A DNA stretch of 64,000 nt, taken from Parietichytrium sp. I65-24A. Its lineage: Eukaryota; Sar; Bigyra; Thraustochytrida; Thraustochytriidae. This document shows, piece by piece, positions 51,900 through 62,283 of the stretch (the stretch's first letter is position 1; the number at the start of each line of letters is the position of its first letter). The notes under the pieces are model-generated. The model searched no databases, was not told the origin of the DNA, and saw only the letters and a program-made list of their open reading frames with translations. The DNA is taken from contig BLSF01000005.1 of the NCBI GenBank assembly GCA_012862575.1, positions 124,001-188,000 on the forward strand, in the 5' to 3' direction. The position numbers were made by a program, and so were the translations under genes.

Positions 51900-53663
51900 C
51901 GTGTTTCACTCCAGCTTGTCCCTTCGATTCCGGCTTCCAAGTCAGTGTGGTGCTGCTCTCCTCCTCGCTCAACGTTGCGCACACCACTGCCGCCGCTGTG
52001 ACAGATGTGACAGCGAGTCACCAACAAGGCGTCGTTACACAGTTGCTTACTCATGGCCCCTCAGTCGAGGCGATAATTGTGGCTACTTGCATGGCGTCAG
52101 CTGCCGCCCAACGCCAGGTGTGCCTATCCTATACTGGGTAGGTGGGTGGGTGGGTAGGTGGATGGATGGAAATCTTACAACTGGCCTCAGAAACCTTACC
52201 GCCTTCAGCTCTTCCCTCCTCACCTCTCCAGCTCTCAAGCTCTCCCACTTTGTTGCTTTGTTGGAGATTGAGAGTCAGAATGTGAGTCAGGTCGTCCGTG
52301 AAAGAGTGTTTCATTGAGCTGTCTTCTCGATCAGAATTCAGAATGGCCAGTCGCTCATTCGCGCTTCCCATCGCTTCCCCCACGTCCACGCAGTTCACGT
52401 TCACTGTACTGGTACGTACCGTAATACGTTCACACTCGACACACTCGACTAGTTGGGAAATTTCGGGGTCTGGCAAATTGAGGGTTTGCGTTAGCTTTGC
52501 GCATCACTGTGCACGGATGAGGGGCACAATTACTCACTGAGTATGTTACATAACTCAGTCGCGGTAAGGCATTGCAAGACGCGGGACTTTAGCTTTTTGA
52601 GGAGTGCTCATGATGACCTGGGACCGCATTTAACGAAATGAGAATAGGACTCTTTTTGCGAGCTCCACCTTGCCTCTTTCTCAGCGTTCAGGGAGCGTTC
52701 ACTCGGCAAACTTTCACAATGACCTGAGTTGTATTGACTGTGAGTTGTATTGACTGTGAGTTGAAGATCCGACGAGGTCTGGAAAAGATTCTTCAACTGT
52801 AAGTTTTTTCAGAATTCAGAATTCCGAACTCTCTATCTCTTTTTAACCTAAACAAAAGCTCAAATTCAGGATTTGAAATAGTCAACCCAGAGCTTTTATG
52901 AAATTTAGAGCCTGTTCTCGAGCACGTGCGGCCGCGCGAAGATGGGAAACGAGAGACGCGCTACAGAGCCTACCACGTTTGGCTTCTCCGAAAGCGCTTA
53001 CTCGTACTGTTACCAATAGCAGGTTTGAAGGATGACGGTAAGGATGTAGTACATATTGTACAGAGTGTTAGCAGGGCTAGGGAGGCAAAAAGGAACAAAC
53101 AGAACCTTCAACGAACATTGCGAAGGTCGAGTCATCGTTATCAGAGTCATACGCTTTACACTAACCATCCACTGCACCATGATTCAGCGAAAAAACAAAA
53201 AAAAAGAATCTTTGGGCCCTACCTCGGCCATTATACTTTATGCTGTTTGCACCATACCGGTACGTTTCAGAGTGGCGGAAAAGTAGCACTGACCACCACC
53301 TCTTGTACATCTTGTACATCTTGTACATCTTTGTACGTCGCACGTGTGCCATCCGCGGCGAACAGAGAACTGATCCTGTGTCCCCGTCGAGGTACCCGGT
53401 ACTCACAGTCAGTACGCGAGGCGCACGCACGGGAGGAGTACAATCAGTAGAGAGAGAGAGAGAGAGAAATACATAGATACATAGACACATAGAGGGAGGA
53501 AGGAGGTGGGCAGTTTGAGGAGTTTGAGGAGTTTGAGCAGCTTGACGGGTTCAAGTAAAGGGAAGCAAAACAGGGATTTGTGTTGGCGAGTGTGGGAAAG
53601 CAAGCGAGAAGAGTGGAAAATAGGAGATAGGAGATAGGAGATTGAAAATAGCGAGCGAGCGGG
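51900..53663. other. Divergent promoter region, ELOVL and Sec14/FABP gene
   Basis: About 1.76 kb without a supportable gene. It contains GTGGGTGG repeats (52140-52170), two copies of TTGACTGTGAGTTG (52734-52762), a TTGTACATC 9-mer (53302-53331), ACTCACAGTCAGT (53401-53413), an AG tract (53448-53467) and TTTGAGGAG repeats (53514-53540). Confidence 0.6.
53302..53331. repeat. Tandem 9-mer CTTGTACAT x3
   Basis: Three copies upstream of the Sec14/FABP gene. Another 9-mer array (TTTGAGGAG) lies at 53514-53540. Confidence 0.88.
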
Positions 53664-56573
53664 ATGCGGCGTATCATTGGAAGGGGCAACTCGCCCACGA
53701 ATAAGGGGTCGATGATGTCGATGAAGTCGCTCGGCACGGCGCCCGATGCGCTGGGAGAGCAGCTGGCGTCGCTGCTGGGAGTGCGTGCGGTGTTCGAGGT
53801 GGAGGAGAACGAGTACATGCGGGACAAGTTGGTGCAGATGTCCACGTTCGGCCTCGCCGGGAAGCGAGGTGTGAGCGGTAGCTGGAACCTCGCAGACACG
53901 CAAGTAGGCACGGTGTGGAAACCCCGTGTACTGATGATCACAATGTCGTCGGTGCTCTTGTTTGGCGTCAAGAAGGCCGGGTCCACGACCCCGCCGCTGG
54001 ACTCTGGGCCCGACAGCCGTAGCCACTCGGCTGAGGAGAACGGCAACGAGCTGTTGAACAGAGCGGATGAGCTCAAGACATCGATTGCAATGGAAGACGT
54101 GTCACATGCGTGCCAGTTCGTGGACCCGCGCAACGGAAGCGATCTTATAATTCAGATTCGAGCGACGCAAGTCACCGGCGTCGTGCGCACGACACTGGTC
54201 CGCTGCAAGACTGCAGGGGAGCTTAATCGTCTCATGGACTTTTTGGAGGTGGCGATTCGCAGCTACCGGTCGGCCATGAACTTTTTGCGGGATGGAATCA
54301 TCAATGAACACTCGGCGTCGTCTGCGGAACGTGCATTCAGCATGATAGTACTATCTACAGAGGAGCCCACCGGCGAGCGGGTAGCCAGCAACGACCTCAA
54401 CTGGGGTCGGCAAGTCAAAGTGACGAATGTGTCGTCAGAATATCCCGCCTATCTGTACTTAGTCTCACCGATGCATGTGACATATCGCGCAAAGATCGTG
54501 CCGTATCAGGTTCAATTGGCGGCCAAAAACACATCAGAATCAAACCTGTCTTGCATTCGCGCAGACCCGCTCACCCGCTCTGAGTCGGACAAACCTATAA
54601 CTGTATACATAAGGGCGAAGTTAGCTACCTCAAGTCAGGCCACGGCGGCCTCATCTCCAGCAACTTCCTCGGGCGATCCGACTGCTGCTGCTGTAGAAAA
54701 CAGGATACTTGAGCTGAAAGAGTCCCAGCCCGGCCTGGAGCGTAACTTGACATTTCAGATCAAGGAGAGCACAATTGTGGCGATTGTCTGTGCGTGCGTC
54801 GTCCTCGCTCTCCTGGTCCCTGACTGGTGCTACCACCGCCGGCCGTTCTTAGCCTTCATGCTCGTCCCTGTCGTGGCAGTCATGCTGATCGTTCGTTCCA
54901 AGCAGTTTCACAAGGCGGTTTTGGAGAAGCAGCCCAAAGCGGAAGACGGACTGCCGGACAATCTCATCGTCAAGAAGGGGGCCATTTCTTTTGAAATCAC
55001 CTTTGTTCGGGTGAAGGAGGGTCTCGCAGAAATGGTCATGGACCCCAGTGAGACTGCGGAGTCGTACAACAACAAGCACAGTATTGATACCCGCCTGTCT
55101 GCGCTTGCGGCAGCTGATGTCCTTGGCGGCTCTACACGAAACCTCAGTGTTTCTGTCGACACTGAGCTTAAAGGCGTGGATGCTCTGATCTCCGCGTTGC
55201 AGGGTGCCTTTGACGAAAATTTGCAGGATAGCGACTGCCCGCAAAAGTGGTATGATGCTACGGACGGAAACGAGAAGGACGCTGTAAGGCAGTGGCGCGA
55301 GTCTTTGCAGTGGCGGAAGGAGAACGCTATCGACACGATTTTGGCTCGGCCGCTCCCCAAGTTTTTCCAGATTAAGAAACTCTTTCCTCATGCGTGGTTT
55401 GGTTTGGACCACTCGGGGCACCTAGTCACTGTGGAACAGTTTGGGAACGTCAAAAAGAATGTTGCCGAGATGCGTGCTGCTGGAATCACCCCGGAGGATT
55501 TCGCCAACCATTGCGTGTTCTTGAACGAGTACTGGATCAAGAACAAGCTCACACGGACTGGGCGGTTGAATAAAATTGTGGATCTCAAAGGCTTTGGGGT
55601 TTCCCAGCTCTCGAAAGACGTCATAAACTTCTTTCAGCCTATGAATCATGCCATGCAGCAATACCCAGAACTCATCATAAAAGTGCACATTATCAACGCG
55701 CCGAGCTCATTCAGGTTCGCGTGGAAGATTGTGTCCGCTTTCCTCGCCAAGAAAACAACTGAAAAGATCAGTGTGGTGTCCGGAAACGAGAAGACCATCA
55801 GTGACTTGCTGTTGGGCATGATGCCCCGCGAAATTTTGCCTGTGGATTATGGCGGAACTTGGAACAAGGAGTTTAAGGAGATTCCGGTGGAGATCTCCAC
55901 TGCAGACTACATTCGCAATCTCAACCGCAATTGCGGGGCCGAGTCTCCGGATGATTGGGCCCCGGAAAGACGCTCGTCCCCAAGACATAATCCGATTCCG
56001 TTCGCTACTGTTGTGACTGACCTGGATCTAAACAACACAGAAAACGGCACAAGTGAGGAAGAAGAATTCTTGCAATTGCTAGTTGGCGACTGGGAAAGCG
56101 ACGCAAGTCAGAGCGAGTCGATGGATGCGGTGTTGGAGCTCCAAGGCGTGAACAGGCTTAAGCGCATGGCTGCCAAATTTATGTACCCTTCGCAGAGCAT
56201 CCAGATCACGGGGCAGACGACCAAATCGGTTGAAATCATCAATCGCACCTCGGCAGTAACAACAACCGCATCTGGGGTAATCAACGGCGAGCCCGGTTCC
56301 GCAGACATGGATTCTGGCGGCGCAGCCAAAACTGCTGACATCATACAGGTTCGTACCGTCGAGACTCCTGCCGTGTTACAGGATAAATGCATGTCGACGA
56401 GCCTCGTGCTGGAGTTTTCGCTCGCGAACGGCGACCGTCGCATCGTCCACCACTCGCTAAACGCCACAAATGTGGATGAGAAGATAATGAACGTCGAGTA
56501 TATCCGCACAAAGGACAATAAAAAGGCTGCTTTTAAGCTGGTTTCCAAAAGGAAAAAGCCTGCGACTAAGTGA
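53664..56573 (+). CDS. Membrane-anchored PH-like / CRAL-TRIO / FABP-like lipid-handling protein
   Basis: 969 residues, one exon. A PH-like region at about 40-203 (WKPRVLMITMSSVLLFGVKK, then a long final helix GELNRLMDFLEVAIRSY) opens the protein. A Ser/Thr/Ala linker leads to two adjacent transmembrane helices (about 369-386 and 393-411). A CRAL-TRIO (Sec14) domain spans about 550-735, with HSGHLVTVEQFG, YPELIIKVHIINAPSSFRFAW and PREILPVDYGGTW as the classic strands of its lipid pocket. The last 165 residues (LVGDWESDASQSESMDAVLE, LKRMAAKF, then EFSLANGDRRIVHH) follow the fatty-acid-binding-protein pattern of an antiparallel barrel. A role in lipid transfer at a membrane contact site is inferred. 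The order of modules is unfamiliar to me. The Sec14 call is firm; the PH and FABP calls are by pattern. Confidence 0.82.
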   Translation: MRRIIGRGNSPTNKGSMMSMKSLGTAPDALGEQLASLLGVRAVFEVEENEYMRDKLVQMSTFGLAGKRGVSGSWNLADTQVGTVWKPRVLMITMSSVLLFGVKKAGSTTPPLDSGPDSRSHSAEENGNELLNRADELKTSIAMEDVSHACQFVDPRNGSDLIIQIRATQVTGVVRTTLVRCKTAGELNRLMDFLEVAIRSYRSAMNFLRDGIINEHSASSAERAFSMIVLSTEEPTGERVASNDLNWGRQVKVTNVSSEYPAYLYLVSPMHVTYRAKIVPYQVQLAAKNTSESNLSCIRADPLTRSESDKPITVYIRAKLATSSQATAASSPATSSGDPTAAAVENRILELKESQPGLERNLTFQIKESTIVAIVCACVVLALLVPDWCYHRRPFLAFMLVPVVAVMLIVRSKQFHKAVLEKQPKAEDGLPDNLIVKKGAISFEITFVRVKEGLAEMVMDPSETAESYNNKHSIDTRLSALAAADVLGGSTRNLSVSVDTELKGVDALISALQGAFDENLQDSDCPQKWYDATDGNEKDAVRQWRESLQWRKENAIDTILARPLPKFFQIKKLFPHAWFGLDHSGHLVTVEQFGNVKKNVAEMRAAGITPEDFANHCVFLNEYWIKNKLTRTGRLNKIVDLKGFGVSQLSKDVINFFQPMNHAMQQYPELIIKVHIINAPSSFRFAWKIVSAFLAKKTTEKISVVSGNEKTISDLLLGMMPREILPVDYGGTWNKEFKEIPVEISTADYIRNLNRNCGAESPDDWAPERRSSPRHNPIPFATVVTDLDLNNTENGTSEEEEFLQLLVGDWESDASQSESMDAVLELQGVNRLKRMAAKFMYPSQSIQITGQTTKSVEIINRTSAVTTTASGVINGEPGSADMDSGGAAKTADIIQVRTVETPAVLQDKCMSTSLVLEFSLANGDRRIVHHSLNATNVDEKIMNVEYIRTKDNKKAAFKLVSKRKKPATK

Positions 56574-56762
56574 AGAACTGGATTTTGCAAGATTTCTTTC
56601 TTTCTTTCTGTTCGAAGTCCTCTGATTTACTATGATCCGCAGCCACTTAGTTTTACTTATCCAACTATTTACAAAGCCGTCTGACCAAGGGAGTGAGTAT
56701 TTTAGTGTTTTGCATGGATATGCTGATCAAAAGTGGAAGTGAGATTGACGTAATTGGGCCAA

Positions 56763-59507
56763 TCAGCGTGTGGCCTTCGACTTGAAAAACTGGAAAAGAG
56801 CCCTATGAACCCCAGCATAGTTTTTAGGCACCTCCAAACTCTTGGTGATCCATTTGGGCAGCTTCGCAGCAATATTTGGTCTTGCATACCTGGCGTCTAA
56901 CAAAACGATTGCGGCGAAGTCGTCCTTATGGCGAATCGCGCGGCCAATGCACTGATTTACTGCTTTCATGCATTGATTTTCATAGAATTCCTGGCTCGCA
57001 GCACTGCCGCTGGGGGACGTCTTTTCAATGTAAGCCATTTTGGCCTGCATTTCGGGGTCATTCGGGTTGGCGAAGGGAAGACCGACCATCACGACACACC
57101 TGGCGCGCTCATCTTTGAAGTTAATACCCTCTGATAGCTTGCCTCCAACTACAGAGAACAAGATGGCGCCAGACAGGGTTGGCCGGCCCGCCCCGGGCGC
57201 CTCTTTGCCCGGTTGGCAAGCAAGCGAAAACTCCGACAAAAGCTTCTCGGTATCCGTGAGCTCCTTGGTCTCGCGAAAGACAGCCTTACGCTGAGCGATT
57301 CGTTGCAAGATGTTGGACTTTGACCATTGCTCAAACACAAGCTGAGCATAATTGTAGGAGGGCAGGAAAACAACAACGCCATTTGGAGTCAACTGGCAGA
57401 CACTCACCAGGGCCCTCCCAATCTCTTCAATCGTTTCTGGATCAGAGCGATTCTTGAAATTAAGCTCAAAAGGCTTGTTTGTTGGACCCGAAAGGACGGG
57501 CACAGTTAACATGTTCTCCTTCGGGATCACGTGATCAAAAGATCGGATCACTAGTTTGCTCTCGTCGACATGCTGAAACAGCTGCTTCACGAGATCGTCC
57601 GTTGGCTGCATCGTCCCCCCAGCGAGAACTACAGCTCTGGCTTTCTCGACAATCCTTTCGAAATAAACACCGGGATTAAGCATCAGAATTTTCATCCTCG
57701 TACTGTTGGGGCTGTGCTTGGGCTGTTTGTTGAATACGAGGAGAACCTTGGCGTCGCTATCAGAGTTCAATAATCCTTCCAAGAAGTTTTTCACCAACAC
57801 GAGTGGTGAAGTCCGCGAGATTTCGATTCCTTCGCGATTCGCATTTGCCGCAAGTGCAGAACCCGGTGGTTTCTCCTTGCGTTGTTGAGCCAAGGGAGCG
57901 TCAGAGCGGACGCGCTTCTTCATGCGCTCGCTGACGGTAGTGATTCCAGTCGGGGCACTAGTCTCCACATTGTTATTATTCAGGTACCTCTGCGCAAACC
58001 CTGTCAACTTGGTGCACAGTCGACTTTTCTCAAGGTAGGTGACAAGTTCCGCAATGTTAATATGGTCGACGCCTGCAGCGACAGTAAGCTCGCCCGTTGT
58101 CAAGGTGAGTGATTTTTCTTTACAGGTTGGTGCAAGGTCTCGGGTTCCGCGGGCAATGTATTCGCATAACCCTCGCACAAAGCAGATTAGATTATTGAGC
58201 CCGACTTTGTTGTACGGCCCAAGCCGCCGTATGTACCTATTCCGGTACTCGAGAAGTTCCGCATGGCCCTGTTCCAGTTGCTGTACAGATAAAACAGAGC
58301 TGTGCGTTTCATTGATTGCCTCCACTAAATTGTGAGCTTCGTCGCAGATGATAATGTTGCCTTCGAGCGAGATGCCCAGAGACTTGCGCGTCTTTTCGTG
58401 CAAAAGCATTGAGTACGGCAGCGCAACGAGCTCCGCTTCCTCAATGGCGAGGCGCGAGGAGTAGTATCCACATGTGTGTTTAGCGCGGCCGGTCTCCGCT
58501 ATTGTTTCGATATCCTGCGCCTCATACAAAATTATATCCTTGAGGGCTTGAATGTTGCCCAGGTCAAAGTACGGACAATTTGACTTGGTCGGGACGGCTC
58601 GCTGCGGGGTGGTTCCGAATACTGCTCGCGCGGAAGGCTTTTTAGTCGCGAGCTTGCCGGATGCGTTCGCCTTGGAGCTCTTCGCCAGATCAGCAAGTTC
58701 TTGGCACTTTTCGTTCATCGCGTTCCCGCCTCGAAGGCTCTGCACAGCTGGATTGCAGCAGAGCTGGCGGCGCGAACCGAGTGCAACGCTGGGAATCTCC
58801 TTGCCGAACGGCGTGCGATTCACTTCCGCTATGAACTGCGACAGTTGCGAATGCGTCCGGCTGCAGAAGAACACTTTCCTCACGGCCACCGTCTCCTGCT
58901 CCTCTTCGTCGCCACTGTCATCCGATGGCTCCTCTGAGCTATAGTACATCCGTCTCCTGTCCTCCACTGTCTCTTCCTCCTCGTCGTCTGGCGCGAACTC
59001 ATCCTCCTCTTCGCCCTCAGCGCCAGCCGATCGCCGTGGTCGCTTCCCCTTCATCTTCATCTTCATCTTGTGCCCATTCTTCGCATCCCGCGCATTATCC
59101 GTCCCCACATTGAACACCACCTTCCCACTGCGCACCCTATCTCTCCGCTCTCGCGCCTTCTGCATCGCCATTTCCACCGCTTCTGCCTCTTTCGCGCGCA
59201 TGAACTCCTGCACCCACGACGGATCTCCCCCAGTCCCGTCCCCATCTCCATCTCCATCTCGCCTGCCGTGCGAACCTTGGCCGTGCTGCTGGTCCGAGGC
59301 GCGGTGTGTGGCGAGCCAGTGCAGCGCGCTGCAGATGATGGAGAGCGTCTTGCCCGTGCCCGTGGGCGACTCCAAGATGGCGGCCCCGCCACTGTCCAGA
59401 CATCCGCTGAGGGCGCGCATGAGGGAATCTTGGATGGCGTACGGCGCGAAGTCGAACGGCCACGCGTACGCGCTCGCGGACACCGAAGCTGAGAGGGGCG
59501 CGGACAT
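56763..59507 (-). CDS. DDX11: DDX11/CHL1-type Fe-S DNA helicase
   Basis: 914 residues. DDX11 (yeast Chl1) is a 5'-3' superfamily 2 helicase of the XPD group that acts in sister-chromatid cohesion and replication-fork repair. Walker A is ESPTGTGKT (46-54) and the DEAH box is at 389-392 (NIIICDEAHNLVEAI). The four iron-sulfur cysteines are C250, C268, C311 and C346 (the last in HTCGYYSSRLA). SRLAIEEAELVALPYSMLLH is characteristic of DDX11. Motifs V and VI are intact (LSEGINFKDERARCVVMVGLPF, QCIGRAIRHKDDFAAIVLLD). An acidic, Lys-rich insertion sits between motif I and the Fe-S domain, as in other DDX11 proteins. FANCJ and RTEL1 are less likely. It is convergent with the Sec14/FABP gene, 190 bp apart. 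Confidence 0.93.
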   Translation of the reverse strand: MSAPLSASVSASAYAWPFDFAPYAIQDSLMRALSGCLDSGGAAILESPTGTGKTLSIICSALHWLATHRASDQQHGQGSHGRRDGDGDGDGTGGDPSWVQEFMRAKEAEAVEMAMQKARERRDRVRSGKVVFNVGTDNARDAKNGHKMKMKMKGKRPRRSAGAEGEEEDEFAPDDEEEETVEDRRRMYYSSEEPSDDSGDEEEQETVAVRKVFFCSRTHSQLSQFIAEVNRTPFGKEIPSVALGSRRQLCCNPAVQSLRGGNAMNEKCQELADLAKSSKANASGKLATKKPSARAVFGTTPQRAVPTKSNCPYFDLGNIQALKDIILYEAQDIETIAETGRAKHTCGYYSSRLAIEEAELVALPYSMLLHEKTRKSLGISLEGNIIICDEAHNLVEAINETHSSVLSVQQLEQGHAELLEYRNRYIRRLGPYNKVGLNNLICFVRGLCEYIARGTRDLAPTCKEKSLTLTTGELTVAAGVDHINIAELVTYLEKSRLCTKLTGFAQRYLNNNNVETSAPTGITTVSERMKKRVRSDAPLAQQRKEKPPGSALAANANREGIEISRTSPLVLVKNFLEGLLNSDSDAKVLLVFNKQPKHSPNSTRMKILMLNPGVYFERIVEKARAVVLAGGTMQPTDDLVKQLFQHVDESKLVIRSFDHVIPKENMLTVPVLSGPTNKPFELNFKNRSDPETIEEIGRALVSVCQLTPNGVVVFLPSYNYAQLVFEQWSKSNILQRIAQRKAVFRETKELTDTEKLLSEFSLACQPGKEAPGAGRPTLSGAILFSVVGGKLSEGINFKDERARCVVMVGLPFANPNDPEMQAKMAYIEKTSPSGSAASQEFYENQCMKAVNQCIGRAIRHKDDFAAIVLLDARYARPNIAAKLPKWITKSLEVPKNYAGVHRALFQFFKSKATR

Positions 59508-61257
59508 GATTGAGAGGGTGGGAGGTGTGGGGTTGTCGGCGGTTTCGTGTCCTCTTGGCGTACTTGCGGTGTCCGCAGACAGAGGGAGGGAGGGAGGTTT
59601 CCTCTTAGTAAACGTGTTTGAAATTTTGAAAAAGTTTGGAAATTTTGTGAAATGTGAAACTTGTGTGGGAGGTACCTGCGTGAAATTGGCATGCGACTAC
59701 TTTGAGGTCTGAATGAGGGTCTGCGATATCAGGATGGAGAAGTTTGTCCCGCAGGATGTTATCGTATAGCGATGGTGAACTTGTGATTGGGTGAAGATTT
59801 GTGTGCGCGAGAGAGTTGCAAAAGTGAATCGCAAAATTGAAAAACTCTTCTGAAATTTTTTTGGCACAGTTTGCGACAGAGAGGGTATGGCTCTTTCTCA
59901 TGAAGCAGCAGCTGCTGCTTCGGACGAGAACTTAGCAGGACCTGGAGTTCTTGGACCAGACGCTGTTGCACAAGTTTGCCAATCTCCTGGAAACCACTCC
60001 GGCGCCTGCATACTAGTGGTGTGACTTGCAGGCTATTCCGCCAGTGCAGTGCGGGCTTGGGCCAAACGCGTAGGTGGAGGTGGATTGTGTTACGGGAGTC
60101 GAGTTCACTCACGTTGGCTCTAGTTGCAACACATCGGAATATCGACCGAGATGCAGTGCGTACAGTACCCAGCCTTGAAATGCTCGGGACTTGGAACTCA
60201 CTTATAAATGATAAATGAAGGATCCTCCGGGGAGCGCGCTGGGCTATGATGTGTGAATATGAATGCTTCACACATGCCATGGGTGGGAGCCAATCCAGTG
60301 GAATTGATAAACTCTCTCAGTTGGTTCGTTGCAGCGCTGGATGCAATTCAGAAAACTCGCTCACGGTTAGTCGTTTGCAGCACGATTGCCTCAAATCCTT
60401 TCTCGTCTCGCCTCGGTCGAGGATCTCACCGTATGTCTTCATGCAAGGAGCTGCGAGAAACTCAACGTGCCTTTGCCTACATTCTCACGATCGACTCAAT
60501 AAGAAACGCCTCGTCGAGGGCGATTTCATGTTTCGCGCTCTCAGCGTTATACCTTTTCTTTTACTCGTTCTTGACAGAGCCAATTGGTGCTCCTGAAACA
60601 CTCGAACGAATGATAACCCTCTCTGCCAACATTTTTTCTGTGAAACGTGTCCAATCAACACTTCACCGACTGACGCCTTTTCGCTCCAAGCCTCGTCCAT
60701 CCGCGGTCCCAGCCTTGATCATCAACCATGTCTGCACATGTCTGCACATGTCTGCTCCTGACCTGACTGCGAAATCATTCTCATTCGTAGCTCCAAGCTG
60801 CTGCCCGCGTCTCCCCCATCTCCCCAAACCTCCTACGCCACATCTCCAACGACTACTGTTTTGATAGTGACGATAGACACCATCAATAGACACCACTGTG
60901 AGTACTGTGAGATACTGTGAGCTTGACAAAAGCTGACATCTGCTGACCTTGCCTGATGCAACAGGCGCACCCTAAGCTGTCTGGTAAATGCTGACTATCA
61001 CGACAGACGTCGCCAAAAGCGGCGGCGACGACTTGTGAGATCCTTCCTGTTATTGCTGTGTATTGGCCTGAGAAACCTGAGAGTCTCGTCTTATCCGTCT
61101 CACTCACAAGCCTCATTTGCCAGTCAGTGCCTGGCTCCGAGGGAGACGCCCTGCCATCACTTGCGGTTTACGTCCAAGCGGTCGTCCGTTCGTTGTTTGT
61201 CGTGAAGGCTGCAGTTCGCGGCGGACTCGGTCGTTGGGGAAAGAAAGTCAGGACACC
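59508..61257. other. Divergent promoter region, DDX11 and lipoyl protein
   Basis: About 1.75 kb. It has GTCTGCACAT repeats (60728-60755) and an ACTGTGAG triple repeat (60893-60921). Two open frames (60259-60864 +, 201 codons; 59759-60280 -, 173 codons) overlap head to head and show no domain, so they are not called. Confidence 0.5.
60893..60921. repeat. ACTGTGAG-type triple repeat
   Basis: Three spaced copies of ACTGTGAG about 340 bp upstream of the lipoyl-protein ATG. It matches the recurrent intergenic element described in the findings. Confidence 0.7.
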
Positions 61258-62022
61258 ATGTCGTTGCTTCGCGCGACTGCAGGGCGAGCGCTCGGCGCCG
61301 CTAGCGGATATGGAAGGTCAAGAGCAAGTGTGCTTTCGAGCCCGATGGTCAGGCTTGGAATGGTTCGTTTGATGGGGTCGTTCCCAAGTCACACAGTGCT
61401 GTCCATGCCGGCGCTGAGTCCTACAATGGAGCAGGGAACCATCGCTGGATGGACGCTCAAGGAGGGCGATGAGATCATGCCAGGGTCGCCAATCTGCGAG
61501 ATTGAGACCGACAAGGCCACTGTGGACTTTGAGGCGCAGGATGAAGGGTTTCTTGCAAAAATCCTTCTCGACGCTGGGGTGTCAGATATCAAGGTCGGGA
61601 CCCCAATTGCGGTGATGGTGGAAGATAAAGGCGACGTAGATGCGTTTAAGAACTTCACCGCTGAAGATGCTGGCGCACCAAAGCCTGCTGGAGGAGACAA
61701 GAAGGAGTCCAAGCCGGAATCTAAGGCTGAGAAGCCACCGGCCCCGAAAGAAGAGAAGAAGTCTGCTCCAAAACCAACACCAAAGGAAGAGAAGAAGCCT
61801 GAGCAGAAGGCTGCAGCCCCACAACCGCCAAAGGAGCAGCCTAAACCTGCTGCCCCTCAGCCTAAACCTGCGCCAACATCTTCGCCAAGCTTCCCTCCCA
61901 TGAAGTCTCCGCTAGCTCCTGTGTTCAAGAAAGCCCAGACCAAGTATGAAGACTTATATGGTCACACTTTGATGAGAAGACCAACGATCCCTGCACAATC
62001 TAAGGCTCCCGAAAAGAAGTAG
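61258..62022 (+). CDS. Mitochondrial lipoyl-domain protein without a catalytic domain
   Basis: 254 residues from the ATG at 61258; the open frame extends upstream only to a TTG. The N-terminal 40 residues are rich in Arg, Ser and Ala and lack acids, a mitochondrial presequence (MSLLRATAGRALGAASGYGR). One lipoyl domain (about 46-123) matches PDH-E2 and protein X, with PALSPTMEQGTIAGW and EIETDKATVDFE, in which K86 should carry lipoate. A long Pro/Lys/Ala hinge (about 137-208) follows, as between E2 domains, and then a short basic tail (SPLAPVFKKAQTKYEDLYGHTLMRRP). There is no peripheral-subunit-binding domain and no acyltransferase core. It may be a reduced E3-binding protein or an extra lipoyl arm of the pyruvate dehydrogenase complex. 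The stop is a plain TAG, so truncation by the window is excluded. Confidence 0.86.
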   Translation: MSLLRATAGRALGAASGYGRSRASVLSSPMVRLGMVRLMGSFPSHTVLSMPALSPTMEQGTIAGWTLKEGDEIMPGSPICEIETDKATVDFEAQDEGFLAKILLDAGVSDIKVGTPIAVMVEDKGDVDAFKNFTAEDAGAPKPAGGDKKESKPESKAEKPPAPKEEKKSAPKPTPKEEKKPEQKAAAPQPPKEQPKPAAPQPKPAPTSSPSFPPMKSPLAPVFKKAQTKYEDLYGHTLMRRPTIPAQSKAPEKK

Positions 62023-62283
62023 ACCCTTTTCACTATCAAACCATGTTGCATGTTGAAAGAAATCCCTGCTTCGCTGATCGCCGCGGATGCCTTTGCACAT
62101 GTTCTTATTCGCTGCTTACCCCCTTCCGACTGTTCTTGATGCCCTCTGCGAAGGATCGCAGGAGGCAAAACTTGTCTGCGGTTGGGTCTGGAAGCGTTTA
62201 TCTAAAAACTATAATTAATGAGTGGACTTGCGACGATTAAAATTAAATAGGTCAGGTTGCGCTTGGAAAGAAGCGTTGTTTTC

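Noticed and set aside
59759-60280. 173-codon minus-strand frame upstream of DDX11
   Set aside because: No domain or neighbour logic; overlaps another chance-like frame.
60259-60864. 201-codon plus-strand frame upstream of the lipoyl gene
   Set aside because: No domain, overlaps an opposite-strand frame of similar size and includes a GTCTGCACAT repeat. Cannot be told from chance.
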